Shown here: positions 59,207-64,000 of the stretch, one piece after another
How the letters are laid out: every line of letters starts with the position of its first letter
Numbering within the stretch: position 1 is the first letter of the stretch
DNA from: Maribacter_C sp047345145
GTDB lineage: Bacteria > Bacteroidota > Bacteroidia > Flavobacteriales > Flavobacteriaceae
Assembly: GCF_047345145.1 (NCBI RefSeq)
Contig: NZ_JBLFER010000002.1
Location: forward strand, 992,001 to 1,056,000
Direction of reading: 5' to 3'
Length of the DNA: 64,000 nt
Program-made: the position numbers and the translations under genes
The notes under the pieces: model-generated
The model's input: only the letters and a program-made list of their open reading frames with translations
What the model was told of the DNA's origin: nothing
Databases searched by the model: none

Positions 59207-59254
59207 TACTACTTTATTTAACGATTAAATACTTCAATCCCTCTAAGCGGGGCG

Positions 59255-59285
59255 CAAATGTACAACTATTAAGTTGAAATACAAA
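59255..59285 (-). promoter_or_regulatory. Promoter of rplM-rpsI: TTTG-N19-TACATTTG
   Basis: On the minus strand a TTTG (plus 59282-59285) is followed 19 bp later by TACATTTG (plus 59255-59262), matching the Bacteroidetes consensus TTTG-N19-TAnnTTTG. It is about 50 bp before the rplM ATG and is the best promoter in the window. Confidence 0.75.
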
Positions 59286-59402
59286 TGCTAATTTCCTATT
59301 ATTTTCTAGATTTTTTGACCCTGTTTTAAGTTTTTTAATTCATTCGGAATTTTTTTCTGTTAAATAAAGTTTAAATGCCCCTTTTAACTTTGACAGCAAA
59401 GG

Positions 59403-59410
59403 TATTTTTG
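59403..59410 (+). promoter_or_regulatory. -7 box (TATTTTTG) of the DUF5916 gene
   Basis: TATTTTTG matches TAnnTTTG, 53 bp before ATG 59464. No -33 TTG at the right distance. Confidence 0.4.
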
Positions 59411-59463
59411 TTTCCATTACGTTGACTAAACCAATCATCAATCTAAATCAATCATCCAACTTT

Positions 59464-62097
59464 ATGAAATCTTTCCTTGCAGTTTTCTGCCTAATTTTTA
59501 TAACACCGTTTTCTTTTCTAGCTCAAGATTCAACACAGACTGTATTTAAAAGAGTATATGTAACCGAAGCTCTAAGTAAGGACACCGATATTACTATTGA
59601 TGGTGCATTGAATGATGACGGATGGAGTAGTAGTGAATGGGCAGAGGACTTTATCGAATGGCAACCCGATGAAAATACTTTGCCTGAGCAGCAGACGCAA
59701 TATAAAATCACCTATGATCAGAAATTTTTATATGTGGCGTATCGATGTTTTGACGATGAGCCAGACAAAATAGAAAGAAGACTGTCAAGACGCGATAGCT
59801 TTGCTGGTGATCGCATAACCATTATTATAGATAGCTATCATGATAAGCGAACCGCTTTTTCTTTCACAATTACAGCGGCGGGTGTAAAAGGAGACGAATT
59901 TGTTTCACAGAATGGAGATAATTGGGATGATAGTTGGAACCCCATTTGGTATGCTGCCGCCCAAATTGATAGTGAAGGCTGGACAGCGGAAGCTAAAATA
60001 CCTTTTAGCCAACTTAAATTTGGTAAGGCTGAAGAACAAATATGGGGACTTCAAGTTACTAGAATGAACTTTCGAGAAGATGAACGCTCCGCATGGCAAA
60101 GAATTCCACAAGATGCAGCCGGTATTATAAGTGAATTTGGTGAACTTCATGGTTTAATTAATATTCAACCCCAAAAACAACTTGAGATACAGCCTTTTGT
60201 GGTAAATCAATTTGATACTTATCCAACGGAAACTGGAAATCCTTTTCGCGATGGAAGTGATTATATTTTGAATGGAGGTTTAGATGCAAAGATTGGAATC
60301 ACAAATGACCTAACTTTAGATTTGACCGTGAATCCCGATTTTGGACAAGTAGAAGCCGATCCTGGGGCAATTGCATTGGATGGATTTCAAATCTTCTTTC
60401 GAGAGCAGCGCCCGTTTTTCGTAGAAAACAAGAATATTTTTGATTTTGAGTTTGCTGATCGCAATGACAATGTCTTTTATAGTAGACGCATCGGTAGAAG
60501 TCCTCAAGGTTCTGTAAGTGCTGATAATGTGGCGTTTTCGGATACCCCTAGTAACTCGACTATTTTAGGGGCCGCTAAATTTTCAGGTAAAACTAAAAAT
60601 GGTTGGTCTTTAGGTTTACTTGAAAGTGTTACTGGAAAAATGTTTGCGGAAGTTGAAGCTCCTGACGGAAGCAGAAGACAAGAACTTGTCGAGCCGCTTA
60701 CGAATTATTTGGTGGGTCGTGCGCAAAAAGATTTTAATCAACGCAATACTTTCATTGGAGGAATTTTTACGGCCACAAACAGAAATTTACCCGAAAGTAT
60801 AGACTTCTTGCGAAAGTCAGCCTATTCTGGTGGGGTAGATTTTAGACACAATTGGAAAGATCGTAACTACTATATAGAAGGGAATTTGGTGGCTAGTCAT
60901 GTAGAAGGGAGTGAAGAATCTATTGCCCTTACACAACGTAGTTTGACTCATTTGTTTCAAAGAGTTGACGCTGGTCATGTGAAGGTGGATGAATCTAGAA
61001 CGTCATTAACAGGTAGTGGTGGTAAGCTTGAAGCTGGAAAAACAGGTGGTGGTAATTGGCGATATAATGGTGGTGTTGTTTGGCGTTCTCCAGAATTAGA
61101 GTTGAATGATGTTGGATTTCTCCGTCAAGCTGATGAAATTAAGCAATTTGCTGAAGCTGAATATTTGTTTCTAAAGCCTACAAATTGGTATCGAAGAGCT
61201 CGAATAAGTCTTGAGCAATTTAGCACTTATGATTTCGACGGAAACTATAATCGAGTACAATATCAAACTGAGGGTTTTATTAACTATAAAAATAACTGGT
61301 TTACGGAGCTCGGTGGAGCCCATAAACCGCGTATTTTTTCGAATACCGTTTTAAGAGGTGGTCCGCGTTGGCGATGGTCTGATGAAAATTTCTTTTATAT
61401 TTTTGCTGGTTCTGATTCGAGAAAAAAGTTTAATACGGTTGTTGGTTATATAAACAGTCAAGCAGCTCAAGATAATTTTTCACTCAAACGCTATGTACTA
61501 AGATTGCGATATCAACCCTTTGATGCGTTCAGTTTATCTGCTGGTATAGAGTATGAAGAGAATCCGAATAGAACACAATATGTAGATGAAGTTGATTTTA
61601 ATGGAACACCACGATACATTACCGCAAATATTGACCAACGAACATTCAGTACTTCTTTACGTTTTAACTACAGTATAAATCCAAACTTATCGATTCAATT
61701 TTATGGACAACCTTTTATATCAAGAGGCACTTATATTGACTTTAATTTTGTCAACAACCCGACTGCGAAAAATATAGATGATCGTGTAACTCTTTATAAT
61801 ACAAATCAAATCTCACGTATTAATAATTCAGGGTCATATCTAATTGATGAAAATGTGGACGGAACGACTGATTATGAAATCAACGACCCAGATTTTGCTT
61901 TTGTACAATTTCGTTCTAACCTTGTTATGCGTTGGGAGTACATTCCCGGTTCTGAAATCTTCTTAGTTTGGTCTCAAGGTGTAAATGGATTAGGAAACCC
62001 TATGGATTCTCTTGGAAGCAATCTCGATGGCCAAATATTAGATCAAAAGATGGATAATACTTTTTTGATAAAAGCAACCTATCGTTTTGTGTTATAG
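59464..62097 (+). CDS. DUF5916 / carbohydrate-binding family 9-like outer-membrane protein
   Basis: 877 residues from ATG 59464 with a Sec signal peptide (ends 'FLAQ'); an earlier ATG at 59422 is unlikely. Residues about 25-200 form a CBM9-like domain ('ITIDGALNDDGWSSSEWAEDFIEWQPDENTLPEQQTQYKITYDQKFLYVAYRC', 'AKIPFSQLKFG' in order). The rest (about 230-877) is DUF5916, a large beta-barrel with 'DLTVNPDFGQVEADPGAIALDGFQIFFREQRPFFVENKNIFDF', ending in aromatic-hydrophobic 'ATYRFVL'. It likely acts in outer-membrane glycan or protein handling; not established. Confidence 0.9.
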   Translation: MKSFLAVFCLIFITPFSFLAQDSTQTVFKRVYVTEALSKDTDITIDGALNDDGWSSSEWAEDFIEWQPDENTLPEQQTQYKITYDQKFLYVAYRCFDDEPDKIERRLSRRDSFAGDRITIIIDSYHDKRTAFSFTITAAGVKGDEFVSQNGDNWDDSWNPIWYAAAQIDSEGWTAEAKIPFSQLKFGKAEEQIWGLQVTRMNFREDERSAWQRIPQDAAGIISEFGELHGLINIQPQKQLEIQPFVVNQFDTYPTETGNPFRDGSDYILNGGLDAKIGITNDLTLDLTVNPDFGQVEADPGAIALDGFQIFFREQRPFFVENKNIFDFEFADRNDNVFYSRRIGRSPQGSVSADNVAFSDTPSNSTILGAAKFSGKTKNGWSLGLLESVTGKMFAEVEAPDGSRRQELVEPLTNYLVGRAQKDFNQRNTFIGGIFTATNRNLPESIDFLRKSAYSGGVDFRHNWKDRNYYIEGNLVASHVEGSEESIALTQRSLTHLFQRVDAGHVKVDESRTSLTGSGGKLEAGKTGGGNWRYNGGVVWRSPELELNDVGFLRQADEIKQFAEAEYLFLKPTNWYRRARISLEQFSTYDFDGNYNRVQYQTEGFINYKNNWFTELGGAHKPRIFSNTVLRGGPRWRWSDENFFYIFAGSDSRKKFNTVVGYINSQAAQDNFSLKRYVLRLRYQPFDAFSLSAGIEYEENPNRTQYVDEVDFNGTPRYITANIDQRTFSTSLRFNYSINPNLSIQFYGQPFISRGTYIDFNFVNNPTAKNIDDRVTLYNTNQISRINNSGSYLIDENVDGTTDYEINDPDFAFVQFRSNLVMRWEYIPGSEIFLVWSQGVNGLGNPMDSLGSNLDGQILDQKMDNTFLIKATYRFVL

Positions 62098-62173
62098 TTA
62101 AAAAGTGTCTCTATAGTACTATAAGTTGAATTTTTGCGTTTTCTGCCTAAGTAAGCCTAATAAATTCAACAAA

Positions 62174-62665
62174 ATGAAACGTAACCTATTATTACTTTGT
62201 TTAGCAACAACCCTCATCTTTTCGTGCTCTAAGGATGCAGATGCAAATGAAGAGAATGTCAACCCTATTGTAGGTACTTGGCGTGCAACAGAGTTCCGAG
62301 CTGCAGACCCGAATAACTCAACTTTAAATCTTGGAGCTGAAATATTAGCCAACCTAACTGCGGAAGAGTGTTATATATTGACATTTATGTTTAACGCAGA
62401 CTTGACGGTGACTGTAGAAAATGCAGTAAACTATGTCGTTCCTAATGCCACTCCAACAGGATTAAGTGTTGATTGTCCCACGCAAAAAGATACAGAATCA
62501 AGTACTTATACCTACGATGGTAGTGTTTTAACTATTGTTGACCAAGAAGGAGTAAGTCAATCGATCAAAGTTACTATTGAAGATAATGTCATGACGGTCG
62601 ATGCTACTGATCTTGACGTAAATAATTTAAATGCCGCAGGAAGTGTAATTTTTACGAAAGCGTAG
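62174..62665 (+). CDS. Lipocalin-like lipoprotein
   Basis: 163 residues from ATG 62174; the earlier ATG at 62126 would precede the signal. A lipoprotein signal ends 'ATTLIFSCSKD' (Cys18). The mature domain starts with 'NPIVGTWRATEFRA' and shows repeated beta strands ('CYILTFMFNADLTVTVENAV', 'YTYDGSVLTIVDQEGVSQSI', 'NVMTVDATDLDVN'), the pattern of bacteroidetal lipocalin-like/DUF5004 proteins. Ligand unknown. Two Cys (in 'ECYI' and 'VDCPT') may form a disulfide. Confidence 0.85.
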   Translation: MKRNLLLLCLATTLIFSCSKDADANEENVNPIVGTWRATEFRAADPNNSTLNLGAEILANLTAEECYILTFMFNADLTVTVENAVNYVVPNATPTGLSVDCPTQKDTESSTYTYDGSVLTIVDQEGVSQSIKVTIEDNVMTVDATDLDVNNLNAAGSVIFTKA

Positions 62666-62680
62666 AAGAATAAAATTTAA

Positions 62681-62719
62681 AAAAAGAGCCCATCTGAATT
62701 TGTTAGATGGGCTCTTTTT
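62681..62719. terminator. Bidirectional terminator between the lipocalin-like gene and the T9SS-CTD gene
   Basis: 15-bp perfect stem AAAAAGAGCCCATCT/AGATGGGCTCTTTTT with a 9-base loop, between two convergent genes. Confidence 0.9.
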
Positions 62720-62742
62720 ATTTTTTTAGAATACTTTAAAGA

Positions 62743-63090
62743 CTAATTTTTATAAAACTTAACTTGTATTTTTTGTTCTTCAGAAACAATACGAACCACA
62801 TAAATTCCGGCATTCAAATTAGGAATGGGAATACTTACTGAATTGTTTCGAACGGCCCATTGACGTTGCAGTACTGCATTTCCCGAAATATCTGAAATAG
62901 TAATATTGGCGTGTTTGCTATTTTTTAAACCAAGTATATTGACAACATTCGTAGCAGGGTTTGGAAAGACCTTTATTTTTTGTTTTATAACAGTCGCTTT
63001 TGGAGCTTCTGTGTTTTGCACTTCAGAACTTTGTGCTGTCGCGGATATGGACAAAAGTGCAAGTATGAGGAATACCAAGTTTTTCATCAT
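62743..63090 (-). CDS. Short T9SS C-terminal sorting-domain protein
   Basis: 115 residues from ATG 63090 ('MMKNLVFLILALLSISATAQ', signal peptide); longer versions starting at 63147 lack a signal start. After a linker of about 25 residues, almost the whole protein is a type A T9SS sorting domain: 'IKVFPNPATNVVNILGL', 'ITISDISGNAVLQRQ', 'IPIPNLNAGIYVVRIVSEEQKIQVKFYKN' in order. T9SS CTDs normally end large secreted proteins; here there is no cargo, so it is either a carrier-only surface peptide or a remnant. Confidence 0.8.
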   Translation of the reverse strand: MMKNLVFLILALLSISATAQSSEVQNTEAPKATVIKQKIKVFPNPATNVVNILGLKNSKHANITISDISGNAVLQRQWAVRNNSVSIPIPNLNAGIYVVRIVSEEQKIQVKFYKN

Positions 63091-63166
63091 ATAGGGTTTG
63101 GTTCTTTCATAACGCGATATGAAAAAGCTTAGTACCCTGTAAATCACAAAAAAATGTTAGAATTTT

Positions 63167-64000
63167 TTAATGTGCTTCCAACCAATCCTGGCCAACTCCT
63201 AACTCAACATCCAAAGGCACCGAGAGTTCATACGCACTCTCCATCTCAGCCTTGACCATAGTTTTTAACTTATCCATTTCAGGATTGTACACATCAAAAA
63301 CCAATTCATCATGCACCTGTAAAAGCATTTTAGATTGGTAATTTTCTTCGGCTAGTTTTTTATGAATATTGATCATCGCTAATTTGATGATATCGGCCGC
63401 GCTACCCTGAATAGGGGCGTTCACTGCATTTCGTTCTGCTGCACCACGAACGATGGCATTACTTCCATTGATGTTTTTTAAATAGCGGCGCCTTCCTAAA
63501 ACAGTTTGAACATAACCATTGTCTCTTGCGAAATCAACCTGCTCGCCCATATAATTTCTGAGTTTGGGGTAGGTTTTGTAATAGGTCTCGATTAGTTCTT
63601 TGGCTTCAGAGCGTGAGAGATCGGTTTGATTACTAAGACCAAAGGCGGATACGCCATAAATAATTCCGAAGTTGACGGTTTTGGCATTGCTTCGTTGTTC
63701 ACGGGTTACTTCTTCCAAAGGAACATTAAAAACTCGTGCCGCCGTTGAAGCATGAATATCTTCTCCGTTTTTGAAAGCTTCTATCATAGTAGTTTCATCA
63801 CTTAAAGCGGCAATGATTCGCAATTCTATTTGGGAGTAATCCGCAGCTAGTAAAGTATAATTTTCGTCTCTAGGAACAAATGCTTTTCTAACTTGTCGCC
63901 CGCGCTCCGTTCGAATCGGAATGTTCTGTAAATTCGGATTGTTACTACTTAATCTTCCGGTGGCAGCAACGGTTTGCATATAGTCCGTATGCACTCTACC
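63167..64000 (-). CDS. polA: DNA polymerase I, C-terminal part (5' end outside the window)
   Basis: The frame is open to the right edge ('GRVHTDYMQTVAATGRLSS'), so this is the last ~277 residues of PolA. Visible polymerase motifs: 'TGRLSSNNPNLQNIPIR', motif A 'AADYSQIELRIIAALSD', O-helix 'RSNAKTVNFGIIYG' (Arg-Lys-Phe), 'RRRYLKNINGSN' and motif C 'QVHDELVFDV'. The C-terminus ends 'GVGQDWLEAH'. It fills gaps in replication and repair. The 5'-nuclease and 3'-exonuclease regions are not in view. Confidence 0.96.
   Translation of the reverse strand, partial: GRVHTDYMQTVAATGRLSSNNPNLQNIPIRTERGRQVRKAFVPRDENYTLLAADYSQIELRIIAALSDETTMIEAFKNGEDIHASTAARVFNVPLEEVTREQRSNAKTVNFGIIYGVSAFGLSNQTDLSRSEAKELIETYYKTYPKLRNYMGEQVDFARDNGYVQTVLGRRRYLKNINGSNAIVRGAAERNAVNAPIQGSAADIIKLAMINIHKKLAEENYQSKMLLQVHDELVFDVYNPEMDKLKTMVKAEMESAYELSVPLDVELGVGQDWLEAH

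Noticed and set aside
1..64000. CRISPR array, prophage or full insertion sequence
   Set aside because: No regularly spaced repeats, transposase, integrase or phage structural genes were found anywhere in the window.

Overview
The window is chromosomal DNA from a low-GC member of the Bacteroidetes, most likely a (marine) Flavobacteriaceae. Three things point there: several promoter boxes match TAnnTTTG, the -7 element of Bacteroidetes primary sigma factors; one protein carries a type IX secretion (T9SS) C-terminal sorting domain; and many genes are flavobacterial families (DUF4407, DUF4230, DUF5916, DUF4097, a PorT-like barrel, M56/BlaI pairs, a ribosomal S2 protein with an added HhH domain). 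I do not assign a genus. No rRNA operon, prophage, complete insertion sequence or CRISPR array was seen. Two tRNA genes are present: Leu-TAG and Ser-GGA.

Layout. 0-11 kb (+): the end of a plug-like gene coupled to a TPR protein, then ruvC, a four-helix-bundle gene flanked by inverted repeats, hemW and a run of small metabolic or unknown genes, a membrane-anchored MutS-like ATPase, a YdjM-type hydrolase, and two small HPt-like proteins that lack the phospho-accepting histidine. 11.7-20.1 kb (-): DUF4407 protein, a very large BlaR1-type M56 protein with its BlaI repressor and two operator-like dyads, then a two-gene unit made of a DUF5706/Pycsar-effector-like membrane protein and a receptor-type class III nucleotide cyclase. 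20.2-29.9 kb: phnA, an M20 peptidase, tRNA-Leu, a sugar porter, kdtA, a DegT aminotransferase, galE and an amidohydrolase. 29.9-38.5 kb: sucA-sucB, a di-haem peroxidase, a retropepsin-like protease, tatD, ansA and tRNA-Ser. 38.6-43.1 kb (+): a TonB-energising locus with exbB and two paralogous exbD pairs. 43.1-50.6 kb (-): rpoN, asnS, an RND/MMPL exporter, frr and pyrH. 50.7-55.9 kb (+): an M61 peptidase, then ECF sigma factor, anti-sigma-like HEAT protein and two DUF4097 proteins. 55.9-59.2 kb (-): rplM-rpsI-rpsB-tsf. 59.4-64 kb: a DUF5916 outer-membrane protein, a lipocalin-like lipoprotein, a tiny T9SS-CTD protein and the 3' part of polA.

The most interesting unit is 16728-19324. A membrane effector-like gene of the DUF5706 family (the PycTM effector family of Pycsar anti-phage systems) overlaps by four bases a cyclase gene whose product has a periplasmic TPR sensor, one membrane span and a cytosolic class III cyclase domain. 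The cyclase residues look adenylate-type (Lys519/Asp592) rather than the Tyr/Arg arrangement reported for Pycsar pyrimidine cyclases. This suggests a receptor-driven relative of Pycsar, or a housekeeping cAMP circuit using a PycTM-like output. Other unusual items are four ExbD-like modules in the M56 protein, the paired degenerate HPt proteins, CxxC inserts in two ExbD paralogues, and the S2-HhH fusion.

All calls come from reading the sequence. No database search was run, so family names are recognition by motif and architecture, and exact starts are judged from overlaps, promoter boxes and signal peptides.
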